DNA of 58,078 nucleotides from JBBRHF01 sp038223055 (GTDB taxonomy: Bacteria; Actinomycetota; Actinomycetes; JACCUZ01), in contig JBBRHF010000002.1 in NCBI GenBank assembly GCA_038223055.1, positions 1-58,078 of the forward strand. The letters are read 5' to 3'. The position numbers were made by a program, and so were the translations under genes. The notes under the pieces are model-generated. The model worked only from the letters and a program-made list of their open reading frames with translations. It was not told where the DNA came from and made no database searches. This document shows, in pieces, positions 44,429 through 53,297 of this stretch (its first letter is position 1; every line of letters starts with the position of its first letter).

Positions 44429-44500
44429 GCCCCCGTAGCTCAGGGGATAGAGCACCGCCCTCCGGAGGCGGTGGCGTAGGTTCGAATCCTACCGGGGGCA
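44429..44500 (+). tRNA. tRNA-Arg (anticodon CCG)
   Basis: The cloverleaf folds fully: acceptor GCCCCCG / CGGGGGC, D stem GCTC / GAGC, anticodon stem CCGCC / GGCGG with loop CTCCGGA (anticodon CCG, reads CGG), T stem GTAGG / CCTAC with loop TTCGAAT, discriminator A at 44500. CCA is not encoded (ACCC follows). An integrase remnant begins just past its 3' end, so it probably served as an attachment site. Confidence 0.97.
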
Positions 44501-44509
44501 CCCTCAAGA

Positions 44510-44940
44510 ATCTGACCTGGCCTAAGATCTGACTGCGTAGGGCCCGCCCACCACGCACGCCAGCGAACACGAGCTCCTCGGGCGCCTTCCCTTGCACGTG
44601 ATCCCTCAGCTCGGCGACCAGGAACCTGGGGATCGGCACCTCACGTCGCTCATGGCCCTTGGGAGTGCCCCCGCCAGTTCGCCCCAACGGACGCCGGTGT
44701 AGGCCAGGAACAGGACGATCAGGCGAGCCGCAGCGTTCTCCCTCTCGTCGCGGCGGCGGCGCTTACTGACCTCGCCCGGCTGAACGCACGCGTCGGCGAG
44801 CAAGGCCACCTGCCCTGTGGGTGAGGTATCGCTGCTCGGCCTTCACGACCTTGGGCAGGTTCACGCACCGGCCGGGTTGCGGACCAGACGCCCGTCCTGG
44901 ACAGCGCTGGCCAGGATCAGCGAGAGCACCATCTTTACCC
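44510..44940 (-). pseudogene. Tyrosine recombinase (integrase) remnant
   Basis: Integrase pieces in several frames, read from 44940 down: KMVLSLILASAVQDGRLVRN (core-domain start), then after a frameshift CVNLPKVVKAEQRYLTH, after another shift VALLADACVQPGE and AARLIVLFLAYTGVRWGELA with the first catalytic Arg (TGVRWGEL). About 40 codons are then missing, and TPKGHERREVPIPRFLVAEL leads to LVFAGVRGG. The HxxR and catalytic Tyr region is lost at the tRNA border. At least two frameshifts and one deletion make it inactive. The layout (integrase C terminus facing a tRNA 3' end) is that of an integrated actinomycete element. Confidence 0.85.
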
Positions 44941-45290
44941 TCCCTGTGGGAGTACGACGTGTCCCCCGCCCTTGCTTGCTAGCTTGCCGTGGCTGAGGAG
45001 TCGGCCGCGCCCATCCTGGACGAGCAGCGAGGACCCACCGATCCCCAACGCGATCTTGTAGTAGTCCTCGTCACTGCGCCGGATCAGCGACGGGATGCGG
45101 TCGAAGCGGTGCGCGCTGGCCCGGATCCGGCGAAGCTGCACGCCACCTACCGAGGCGGCGAGGACACGACCGCTGAGGTCCTCGGTGAGCGGTTCGACGG
45201 TCATCGGCACGAACTGGTCACAGACAACTTGCCGCCACCAGTCAGGCCGCTCAGCAGCGGGAAAGCTCGCGCGTCGATCTTGGTGGGCGC
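44935..45290 (-). pseudogene. AraC-family regulator, N-terminal cupin fragment
   Basis: The frame reads FPAAERPDWWRQVVCDQFVP, then LQLRRIRASAHRFDRIPSL and DEDYYKIALGIGGSSLLVQD, which is the N-terminal ligand domain (AraC-binding-like-2) of AraC/XylS-type activators. It stops after about 115 residues (LASKGGGHVVLPQGG), so the helix-turn-helix half is absent, and no convincing start codon is present before WWRQ. A cut-down remnant abutting the integrase fragment. Confidence 0.7.
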
Positions 45291-45632
45291 TGCTGGCTCC
45301 CCTTCAGAGACTCCGCGGATGTAGCCGCCGCCCTGCACAGGTTCCTACGGCTGTGACGGCACCGTCAAGGCCCGGATAGCGGCACGCAAGACAGCCGCGT
45401 TGCGCCGCGCTGACATGGAGACACGAGCGGTCGACCACGCGGTCCAGCAGGGCGACAGTTCCGGTCTGGAGGGCTTCGACAGCACCGACGCCGCCGACAC
45501 GTTCACCGGTTCCAGCGTGCACACCAGTTGCATAGGGGGACGGGTCGTGGGTGGGCGACCCGGCAGCTGGGCGGCACCGGGTGGACTGGACGAACTGGAC
45601 GGCATGAGGGGCGCCGGTCTGGGAAGTGGCGC
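45291..45632. other. Stretch without a recognisable gene
   Basis: Both strands are open in places, but no segment shows family motifs, a ribosome site or a plausible start. It lies between the AraC fragment and the pirin pseudogene and is probably decayed coding DNA. Confidence 0.4.
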
Positions 45633-45717
45633 GCTGGGCGGTGGCTGGCTGGGCGGTGGCTGGCTGGGCGGTGGCTGGCCATCCCCGACGCGGCTGACGC
45701 CGACGCGGCTGACGCCG
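45633..45717 (+). repeat. Two tandem 15-bp repeat arrays ahead of the pirin pseudogene
   Basis: GCTGGGCGGTGGCTG occurs three times (45633, 45648, 45663), followed after ten bases by GACGCGGCTGACGCC twice (45688, 45703). They lie directly before the pirin-like sequence and may have replaced its native 5' end. Confidence 0.85.
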
Positions 45718-46324
45718 TCCAGGTCTTCCTGCCGCGCGACGTGCCGCTCGGCGGCCCTCGGGCGATGACTGTGCGGCGGACGCTGCCGCAGCGCGCGCGT
45801 TCCATGATCGGCGCCTGGTGCTTCGCCGACCTCTACGGCCCCCACGACGTGGCTCTGACCGGCGGGATGGACATCGCCCCGCACCCGCACACCGGCCTGC
45901 AGACGGTGAGCTGGCTTTTGCCGGCGAGATCGAGCACCGGGACAGCCTCGGGAGCCGCGCGATGATCCGGCCCGGCGAGGTCAATCTGATGACCGCTGGT
46001 CACGGCATCTGCCATTCCGAGGTCTCGACGCCGACCACGACCCTGCTTCATGGGGTGCAGCTCTGGGTGGCGCTGCTCGACGGCCACCTGCACACGCCGC
46101 GCGACTTCAAGCACCACGTTCCCGAGCCGGTCGAGCTCCACGGCGCCGTGGCGCGGGTATTCCTCGGCTGCCTCTGCGGGAGAACCTCGCCGGGGCGAAC
46201 ATTCACCCCACTGCTGGGAGCCGAGCTCGTGCTCGATCCCGGCACGATCGTCGGCCTGGACGTCGATCCCGCCTTCGAGCACGGGGTGTTGATGGCTCGC
46301 ATCCGGCCGCGAAGCCGGCACTGA
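45718..46324 (+). pseudogene. Pirin family protein, frameshifted and 3'-truncated
   Basis: The first part reads VFLPRDVPLGGPRAMTVRRT then GMDIAPHPHTGLQTVSWL, the pirin N-terminal cupin with metal-binding His residues (HPHTG). At about 45917-45919 one base is missing (CTTTTGCC where an extra T or C is expected). The family sequence continues in another frame: FAGEIEHRDSLGSRAMIRPG, AGHGICHSEVSTP and LHGVQLWVALL. It ends at MARIRPRSRH about 100 residues early. No good start codon precedes it. An intact copy would bind iron and act as a quercetinase or redox sensor. Confidence 0.85.
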
Positions 46325-46325
46325 C

Positions 46326-47053
46326 CTACTCGCCGGTCACCAGCCAGCGAATGTCCGACACCACCGCGTCAGGGTCGCGCAGGTGACCCTCGCCGTCGTT
46401 GATGACCACCTCGGCTCCGGGCACGTGACGGGCCAGCCAGGCCCCGTGGGCCGCGGGGACCAGAACGTCCTTGGCGCCGTAGCGAACCTGCACCTGCGCC
46501 GCGATCTCGGCCAGGTCAAAGCCCCACGGTCGGGTGAAGGCCAGGTCGTCGTCGACCCATCCCCAGACGCCGCCGCGCGCCAGGTCCGCAGTGGTTTCCC
46601 TGATCACCGCAGCCATCTCCGGGCGCCCGAGGACGGCACGGTCGGCCTCGTCCAACGTCCAGTCGTCCCCGAGAACCTTCGACGGATCCTTCGCCACCCG
46701 CTCGACGGTCTCGCTCAGCTCACGTTCCAGTTCACCCGCGAGCATCTCTTCGCCCTGCAACGCCCAGCCGAACTCCGTGACGTTGAGGGGGTCCATGCCG
46801 GCGAAGAAGTCCAAGTCCTCGACGCCGTACGGCGCCACCCCGACGTCGCAGCGGGCCCGCACCACCCGGTCGCCGAGGCGCGCGGCCACCGCCAGACTGT
46901 GCGGACCGCCGCCCGAACCGCCGGTCACCGCGAACCGGGCGATCCCCAGGTGATCCGCCAGCGCGGCGACGTCGGACACGCAGTCGACCACCGACCGACC
47001 CGGCTGGCGGTCCGAACCGCCGTAGCCCGGCCGGTCGTAGGTGATGATTGCGC
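46326..47053 (-). pseudogene. Alpha/beta hydrolase lacking its N-terminal part
   Basis: The frame starts inside the fold at IITYDRPGYGGSDR, then has the nucleophile elbow VTGGSGGGPHSL, an acid at YGAKDVLVPAAHG and the base in NDGEGHLRDP, so all triad residues survive. The first strand and the HG oxyanion motif are missing. Upstream DNA in other frames belongs to a different protein (RsbW-like). The open frame continues to 47531, but that part has no hydrolase features. Probably non-functional, the product of a fusion deletion. Confidence 0.75.
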
Positions 47054-47250
47054 GCCGCAACGATGACCAGGCCCCGGCCGTTCGGGTCCCGGTGCTGCGC
47101 CCGTCGAATCGGGAGGAGCGGACTGCCGTCCCGGACGGCCAACCGGATGGCCTGATCGTGCAGCGCGATCGAGAGCTCGATGTCCGTGCCGGCGTGTCGG
47201 CCAGCATCAGGTGCTCGGCCAGCGGCTGGAGGCGGAGCGCCTCGAGCAGT
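47050..47250 (-). pseudogene. RsbW-like ATP-binding (HATPase) fragment
   Basis: Translated in a frame offset from the hydrolase: HAGTDIELSIALHDQAIRLA then VRDGSPLLPIRR and DPNGRGLVIVAAR. The sequence of an xDIEL strand, VRDGSP and a GRGL box is that of the C-terminal half of actinobacterial RsbW-type anti-sigma kinases. It is cut at both ends, and its GRGL box runs straight into the hydrolase fragment near 47050. Upstream, PPVAVVCRDPRLLEALRL may be more decayed regulator sequence. Confidence 0.6.
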
Positions 47251-47540
47251 CGTGGATCCCGGCAGACCACCGCGACCGGCGGCCCGCGACGAGGGCGACC
47301 CTGCGGGTCACGACGAGATCCCCACCCGCGACGGCAGAAGTGGCAGGGACGTGACCGGGCCTGCGCAGTGAGGGGGACCACTTTGGTCGTCCAGCCGAAA
47401 CCCAGGAGGAGCCACCGGGATGGGCCGGGCGACACCGGAACAAGCCAACGCCACCAGGGTCGAGGAAGCGCAGTCACCGCGAACGTACACCCATACGCGG
47501 CTCTGCCCGACCGCCCCAGAACTCTCGCCACACGCTCCGG

Positions 47541-48665
47541 TTAGCCGACAGCGCCGCCCAGCACGAGACCCAGCAGGTAGGTCACCGCGGCGGCGCCGGC
47601 GCCGATCGCGAGCTGCCGAAACGCGCGGCGGGTGGGTGGCCCGCCGGACAGGATGCCGACCGTCCCGCCGGTGAACAGCAGAGCCATCCCGACCAGGACC
47701 GAAGCCGCGACGAGGGCGGCTGCGCCGGTCAGACCGACCAGAAAGGGTAGGACGGGCACCGTCGCGCCCGAAGCGAAGAACGCGAAGCTGGACAGGGCCG
47801 CTCCCATCCCCGTGCCGACGATGTCGTGGGAGCTGTCGCCCGGGTGACCCAGGTCGTGGTCGTCGGGATGGCGGTCGAGCTGCGCGGCGGCGGCCGCCGC
47901 CGCCGCCTCGACCGGCATGCCCCGTGCCCGGTAGACCAGCGCCAGCTCGTTGGCGTCGATGTCCAGCTGCGGCAACGCGTCACTGGCGGCGGTGCCTGGG
48001 GCCGATGCGGCGAGCAGCTCGCGCTGGGAACGCACCGAGATGTACTCCCCGGCCGCCATCGACAGGGCACCGGCGAGCAGCCCGGCCAGCGCGGTGAGCA
48101 GGATCGTGTGGTTGTCCGCCCCGCCGGCGCTGACGCCCAGCACCAGGGACACGTTGCTCACCAGGCCGTCGTTGACCCCGAAGACGGCTGCCCGAAAGGT
48201 GCCCGACACCCGGGAGCGACCCCTGGCGGCGAGCCCGCGAACCACCTCGGCGTGGACTTGCTCGTCGGCAGCCATTGCGGGAGTGGCGTCCAGGTCGCTG
48301 TCGTTGGGGGACCGGGTCTCGGCGCGCTGCACCAGAGCCAGCACGAACACCGAGCCCACGTGGCGCGCCAGAAAGGACAGCAGCCGCGTCTGCAGCCCGC
48401 CGCGCAGCGGCCTTCCGATCTCGTCGCCGAGCAGGCGCTCCCAGTGGGCGGCATGGCGCTCCTCCGCGTCGGCCAACCCCAACAGGATCTCCCGCTCCTC
48501 ACCATCCCGCCGGGCCGCCAGCTGGCGGTAGACGACGCCCTCGGCGCGCTCGTCGGCGAGACGGCGCCGCCACCGGCGCACGGTGCGTGACCGGCGCCCG
48601 GTCGGTGCGGGGTCGCGGGGTTCGACGACGTCCCTGCCGGTGCTCACACTGTCGTGTCGAGCCAT
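47541..48665 (-). CDS. VIT1/CCC1 transporter with N-terminal ferritin-like domain
   Basis: 374 aa from ATG 48665 (GGAG about eight bases upstream). Residues 35-150 are helical and ferritin-like: EGVVYRQLAARRDGEEREIL, ADAEERHAAHWERLLG and AADEQVHAEVV give the Glu/His iron ligands. The VIT domain follows: FRAAVFGVNDGLVSNVSLVL, LAGALSMAAGEYISVRSQRE, and three further helices at the C terminus. Such fusions store or move Fe(II)/Mn(II) across the membrane. Intact, in contrast to the remnants before it. Confidence 0.9.
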   Translation of the reverse strand: MARHDSVSTGRDVVEPRDPAPTGRRSRTVRRWRRRLADERAEGVVYRQLAARRDGEEREILLGLADAEERHAAHWERLLGDEIGRPLRGGLQTRLLSFLARHVGSVFVLALVQRAETRSPNDSDLDATPAMAADEQVHAEVVRGLAARGRSRVSGTFRAAVFGVNDGLVSNVSLVLGVSAGGADNHTILLTALAGLLAGALSMAAGEYISVRSQRELLAASAPGTAASDALPQLDIDANELALVYRARGMPVEAAAAAAAAQLDRHPDDHDLGHPGDSSHDIVGTGMGAALSSFAFFASGATVPVLPFLVGLTGAAALVAASVLVGMALLFTGGTVGILSGGPPTRRAFRQLAIGAGAAAVTYLLGLVLGGAVG

Positions 48666-48788
48666 CGGCAACTCCGCTTCACCATGGTCTGAGTGTGCCC
48701 GGCGCATGTGCCATGTAAAGACAGGGCCGTCTCACCGACTCATCGATAGGACATCCGTCCTCGTGGCCACTCAGGAGGATCCACCCCC

Positions 48789-49787
48789 ATGCGTCGTACC
48801 CGCACCGCTCTCGCCCTTCTCTCTGCCGCCCTCGTGGGCGTCTCCCTGACCGCCGTTCCGGCGGTCGCCTCGACGGACGCGCGGGTGACGGTCCCCGGCG
48901 TCACCGTCTCCGGTCACTCGGCGACCTTTCCGCTGCGGGCGGGGCGGACTGAGGCAGGCGCTCCGTTCTGGTACGTCGCTATCGAGGCCTCCTCGGGCGA
49001 CGCCGCCAAGCAGTTCAAGGTCGGGGAGGTGCACAAGCTGGCCAATGCCGCGGGCACCGCTGCGGTCCAGCCGGGGCGCCTCGTGTCCGGGGTCCTCGTG
49101 GTCAGCGGAACCGTCGACTTCGCCCCCGTCCACCGCGTGGTCGGGACAGCCGGGACGGGATTTCCCCCGGTGGAGTTCCAGGCAGGCAGCAAGGCCGACG
49201 CGACCTACAGCCCGCTGGTCGAGCTGCCCAACGGCTCGGTGCTCAACGCACCGATCGTCGCGAATGCGACCGGGCGCCACGACAAGGTCAACTCCCTGGA
49301 CGAGCAGCGTCGCACGGTCAACCTCGAGCTCACCGACGGCTTCTCCCGGACCCACGCCGTGCGCTATCTGTCCACCGACGCGTCCGACCCGCTCGCGGCC
49401 GCACTCGAGGGCTCGACCTTCGTCTCGAGACTGAACCGCGCGCCGTCCGCCGGTGACGACTCCACCCACTCTGCCCGCGCATCGCTGGCCGCGTTCGTCA
49501 ACGGACCGACAGGGGCCGCTAACCCGCAGCGGCAGGGCATCAACTCCGCGCTGCTGGGTCAGGGCGACCCGCTCAACGTGCTGGCCTGGCTGCCGGGCCA
49601 GGGCCGCTACAGCCCGCTGTGGGACGTTCACCTGACCGCGTGGGCACCGGGCACTGCGCCACACCGGGTGACCCGCTTCGCCGACGTCGAGGACCTGGCC
49701 GGCGCAGGCTCGGTCACGGCTCCGGACGGCTCCCCCTGGAAGGCAAACGACATCATCGTCAACTGCCCGATCATCGCTGTCAGCTGA
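48789..49787 (+). CDS. Secreted protein of unknown function
   Basis: 332 aa from ATG 48789, with CAGGAGG about ten bases upstream. A Sec signal peptide is clear: RRTRTALALLSAALVGVSLT followed by AVPAVA and cleavage near residue 27. The mature part is soluble, without Cys clusters or repeats: FWYVAIEASSGDAAKQFKVG, SPLVELPNGSVLNAPIVANA, NVLAWLPGQGRYSPLWDVHL and WKANDIIVNCPIIAVS. I recognise no family. Neighbours (VIT1, homocysteine methyltransferase) face the other way, so it stands alone. Confidence 0.85.
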   Translation: MRRTRTALALLSAALVGVSLTAVPAVASTDARVTVPGVTVSGHSATFPLRAGRTEAGAPFWYVAIEASSGDAAKQFKVGEVHKLANAAGTAAVQPGRLVSGVLVVSGTVDFAPVHRVVGTAGTGFPPVEFQAGSKADATYSPLVELPNGSVLNAPIVANATGRHDKVNSLDEQRRTVNLELTDGFSRTHAVRYLSTDASDPLAAALEGSTFVSRLNRAPSAGDDSTHSARASLAAFVNGPTGAANPQRQGINSALLGQGDPLNVLAWLPGQGRYSPLWDVHLTAWAPGTAPHRVTRFADVEDLAGAGSVTAPDGSPWKANDIIVNCPIIAVS

Positions 49788-49790
49788 GCA

Positions 49791-50741
49791 TCACGCTGCG
49801 CTGAGCGCGGCGGTGAGCGGGGCGATGTGGGCGGCGCTCACCCGACAGCAGCCGCCGACCCAGCGGGCTCCAGCCTCGACCCAGCGGACCGCGTCCGCCG
49901 GGTCGAGGCCCACGCCCGTTCCGGGCAGCCACGCCCGGGCCTGGGCGTCCCAGGCCTCGCCGCTGTTGGGGTAGGCCACCACGGGCTTGCCCGACGCCTC
50001 TGCCGCGGCGACGACCAGCTCCTGCACGTGGTGCGGCGCCGTGCAGTTGACCCCGACCGCCACCACCCGGTCGTTGCCGGCGGCCAGCCCGAAGGCGGCC
50101 GCCACCTCGTCGCCGCGACGGGTGCGGTGTCCGTCGGCGCAGCTGAAGCTGAGCCATGCCGACGTGCCGGCCGGGAACCCTCCCAGCAGGTCGAGCAGCA
50201 CGATCGCCTCCTGCACGGAAGGCACCGTCTCCAGGGCGAGCAGATCCGCGCCGGCATCCACGAGAATCTCCATCCGCTCCTGGTGAAACGCCCGCAGGGT
50301 GGCGTCATCGACCCCGTAGTCACCGGTGTACTCCGAGCCGTCGGCGAGCATCGCGCCATAGGGGCCGACCGATGCGGCCACAAGCAGGTCACCGGGAGCG
50401 AGGTCGCCGCCGGCGGCGCGCACCTCCTCGACGTACGTCGACCTCGCCCGCGCCGCGAGGCGCACGCTGTCGCGCATCAGCCCCGCCGCCAGGGCGCGGC
50501 CGATGCCCCTCCGGGCGAAACCCTCGAAGCTGGCCTGGTAGCTCGCGGTCGTGGCGACCCGGGCACCGCTGCGAAAGAAGTCGAGGTGGGTGGCGACGAT
50601 CTCCTCAGGCGCCTCGGCCAGCAGCCGGGCCGACCACAGCTCGTCGGACAGGTCGTGCCCGCGGCGCTCGAGCGCGGTGGCCAGGCCGCCGTCCAGCACG
50701 GTGACGGCGGGACGGGCGGCTTCTCCTGCGTCGGTGCTCAC
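49791..50741 (-). CDS. mmuM: Homocysteine S-methyltransferase
   Basis: 316 aa from GTG 50741. A zinc-dependent barrel: VTVLDGGLATALERRGHDLS (13-32), TTASYQASFEGFARRGI, ALETVPSVQEA, and zinc ligands Cys233 (VGVNCTAPHHV) and Cys298-Cys299 (VGGCCRVS). The reaction is methyl transfer from S-methylmethionine or AdoMet to homocysteine, giving methionine. No S-methylmethionine permease is adjacent. It converges on the secreted-protein gene with a 3-bp gap. Confidence 0.94.
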   Translation of the reverse strand: MSTDAGEAARPAVTVLDGGLATALERRGHDLSDELWSARLLAEAPEEIVATHLDFFRSGARVATTASYQASFEGFARRGIGRALAAGLMRDSVRLAARARSTYVEEVRAAGGDLAPGDLLVAASVGPYGAMLADGSEYTGDYGVDDATLRAFHQERMEILVDAGADLLALETVPSVQEAIVLLDLLGGFPAGTSAWLSFSCADGHRTRRGDEVAAAFGLAAGNDRVVAVGVNCTAPHHVQELVVAAAEASGKPVVAYPNSGEAWDAQARAWLPGTGVGLDPADAVRWVEAGARWVGGCCRVSAAHIAPLTAALSAA

Positions 50742-50789
50742 CCCCCATCTCTATCCTGATTTCGTCCGGCCGGGCTCGGAAAACGGGCG

Positions 50790-51770
50790 GTGATGCACAC
50801 CTCGGGGCAGGCCTACCCGATGGCGTTCCAGGCCGGCGGGCCGCACGCGCAGGACCGCGCGCTGGTGTTGGGCTGCAACACGTTCCCGACATGGATCTCC
50901 TACCCGGGCCTGTTCGCGAGCCTGGTCAACGGAAATCCGGTCGTCGTCAAGCCGCATCCCAACGCGATCCCGCCGCTGGCCATCACGGTGGCGATCGCCC
51001 GCGAGGTGCTGGTCGAGGTCGGCTTCTCCCTGACCTGGTCACCCTCGCGGCCGAGCAGGCGGGCGAGGGCCTGGCCAAGACCCTGGCTCTGCACTCCGAG
51101 GTCGCCGTGATCGACTACACCGGGTCGACCGGCTTCGGGGTCTAGCTGGAGCGCAACGCCCACCAGGCGGCGGTGTTCACGGAGAAAGCCGAGGTGAACA
51201 CCGTTGTGGTCGACTCGACCGACGACTACCGCGGGATGCCGGCCAAACTGGCGTTCTCGCTGTCGCTCTACAGCGGCCAGATGTGCACCACCCCGCAGAA
51301 CCTGCTGGTCCCGCGCGAAGGAATCACCGCCGACGGCGAGCACAGGTCGGTCGAGGAGTTCGCGCGCGACCTCGCCGGCGCCGTCGACGGCCTGCTCGGG
51401 GACGACGCGCGGGCCACAGCGTTGCTCGGCGCGATCGTAAACGCCGGCGTGGGCGAGCGACTGGATGCTGCGTCGTCGTACGGCGAGGTGGTGCTGGCCT
51501 CCCGGCGGGTCAAGCATCCGGAGTTCCCCGGCGCCGTCGTGCGCACGCCGGCGGTGGTGCGCCTGGACGTCAAGGACAGCGAGATCTACCTGCAGGAGTG
51601 TTTCGGGCCGGTGTCCTTCCTCGTCACCACCGACGGCACGGAGCAGTCCGTGGCCCTGCTGCGCGACACGGCGCGCGAGCACGGCGCTATCACGGCGGCG
51701 GTCTACTCCACCGACGACGCGGTCCTTGACGCCGCGGAATCGGCAGCGTTGGACGCCGGGGTCGCGTTGT
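50790..51770 (+). pseudogene. paaN: paaN (phenylacetate-pathway aldehyde dehydrogenase) with several lesions
   Basis: Recognisable PaaN pieces in order: HTSGQAYPMAFQAGGPHAQD, then CNTFPTWISYPGLFASLVNG and VVVKPHPNAIPPLAI. A one-base loss near 51030 shifts the frame. TLAAEQAGEGLAKTLALH and VIDYTGSTGFGV follow, then a TAG at 51143 where the family has Trp. The same frame continues past the TAG with TEKAEVNTVVVDSTDDYRGM, LYSGQMCTTPQNLLVPREG and ECFGPVSFLVTTDGTEQSV until about 51770. The ALDH N terminus and the conserved C-terminal end are missing. No other paa gene is in the window. Confidence 0.9.
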
Positions 51771-51917
51771 GCGGCAGGGGTCGGCGCGGCCACGATGCGG
51801 TCGCGCTCGATAGCCGCCGCGCCCTCCTGACGGGTCAAGTCCCGGGCGCAACCCGCCGACACTCATCGAGAGCGCGCCCCGGCAGGGGAGGTCGCGCCAC
51901 CTCGACGAGAGACGCAG

Positions 51918-53297
51918 ATGCCAGCACGACGTACGGCGAGCCGGCGCGCGGCGTTCCTTGCTTGCGCCCTCGTCGCGTTGCTCGCGCCGGCGTCGACCGG
52001 CATCCCCGCGGCGCAGGGCGCGGGGGGCCCGTCCCCGACTCGAACTGCCGCTGCCCGACCGGCTGCCCGACCCGCTGCCCGACCGGCTGCCCGACCCGCT
52101 GCGCAGGGCGCGGGAGCCCTGTCCCCGACCCGACCCGCGCCCGTGGCCGGTCTCGCCGGTCTCGCCGGCATCCGGGCCGACCTGGCCGAGTCCTCGCACG
52201 CGATGGTTGCCGCTGCGACTCAGCTGAGCAGTGCCCGGCACGACCTTCCCGGCGCCCGGATCGCCGCCACGTCGGCGCGCCACCGGCTCACGGCGGCGAG
52301 GTCCGCCGAGGCGCGAACGGCCGCGAGTCGCGGCCGGGCACAGGCCGACTACATGCTGGCCAGCCAGGGCTCGGACCGGTCCGGCGCCCTGGTCAACACG
52401 CAGCGGGCCCAGCTCGGCCGGTTCGCCCGCGCGGCCTACCAGCGTGGCGGCCCGATTGCGGACGTGTCCCTGCTCCTCGAAGCCAGCTCTCCGGCGGAGT
52501 TCACCGAGCGACTCGTCGTCCTGGATTCGATCGCGTCCTCGCAGCGCGCCGCCCTCGCGGACGTGCAGGACGCCCAGTCATTGGTCGATGGGCAGGCGAC
52601 CAACCTTTCCCGGGTCCGTGACCGGCTAGCCGCGGTGCACCGTCGAGCCCTGGCGCAGGTGGAGGCGGTGGCTCGATTGACCGACCAGTCGGTGGCCGCC
52701 GAACGCCGGGTGACCGCGTTGGTCGCCACCGAGACCAGGGCCCTGGCCGACGCCGCGGCCGCCCGCGCGGACGATGAGCGGCGCCTCGCGGAGTTCGGCA
52801 AGGTGTCGACCGGATTGCAGACCCAGCTCGCGCACAACGCTCAGTCGGCCCTCGGGACCGACGGGGCCCGAGCCGGCGCGTCCTACGGCGTAACGCCTGG
52901 CGTCCTGACCTGGCCGGTGGTCGCCCCCATCACCTCTCCCTTCGGCATGCGGGTGCACCCGATCACCGGGGTGCGCAAGCTGCACACGGGCACCGACCTC
53001 GGCGCGCGCTGCGGCACCCAGATCCACGTCGCCCGCGCCGGAGTGGTCGTCTCTGCCGGGTTCAACCGGGCTTACGGCTGGCGCACGGTCGTGTCCCACG
53101 GCGTGGTCGGCGGGGCGCTGCTGACGACGACGTACAACCACCAGCAGGGTCTGGGCGTCGTCGCGGGCCAGAACCTCGCAGCGGGCGAGGTGATCGGTGT
53201 CGTCGGGACGACGGGCTACTCCACCGGCTGTCACCTGCATGTCGAGCTGATCGTCAACAGCGACTTCGTCGACCCGGCACCTTGGTTCGTCGGCTGA
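51918..53297 (+). CDS. Secreted M23 (LytM) peptidase with coiled-coil domain
   Basis: 459 aa from ATG 51918. Signal peptide 1-32, then a disordered stretch with four RPAA units (46-62), a long coiled coil (about 85-310) and the LytM domain (331-459). Zinc ligands are His356 and Asp360 (KLHTGTDLG) and His441, with catalytic His439 (GCHLHVELI). All catalytic residues are present, so it is either an endopeptidase acting on peptidoglycan cross-bridges or, like EnvC/RipA-type proteins with coiled coils, a regulated divisome hydrolase. Confidence 0.92.
   Translation: MPARRTASRRAAFLACALVALLAPASTGIPAAQGAGGPSPTRTAAARPAARPAARPAARPAAQGAGALSPTRPAPVAGLAGLAGIRADLAESSHAMVAAATQLSSARHDLPGARIAATSARHRLTAARSAEARTAASRGRAQADYMLASQGSDRSGALVNTQRAQLGRFARAAYQRGGPIADVSLLLEASSPAEFTERLVVLDSIASSQRAALADVQDAQSLVDGQATNLSRVRDRLAAVHRRALAQVEAVARLTDQSVAAERRVTALVATETRALADAAAARADDERRLAEFGKVSTGLQTQLAHNAQSALGTDGARAGASYGVTPGVLTWPVVAPITSPFGMRVHPITGVRKLHTGTDLGARCGTQIHVARAGVVVSAGFNRAYGWRTVVSHGVVGGALLTTTYNHQQGLGVVAGQNLAAGEVIGVVGTTGYSTGCHLHVELIVNSDFVDPAPWFVG

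Noticed and set aside
45304..45984. Minus-strand 226-codon frame opposite the pirin region
   Set aside because: No motif, and its content is made by the 15-bp repeats (RRRQP-type runs).
51143..51145. TAG in paaN as read-through or recoding
   Set aside because: The gene also has a frameshift and has lost both ends, so recoding would not restore a protein.
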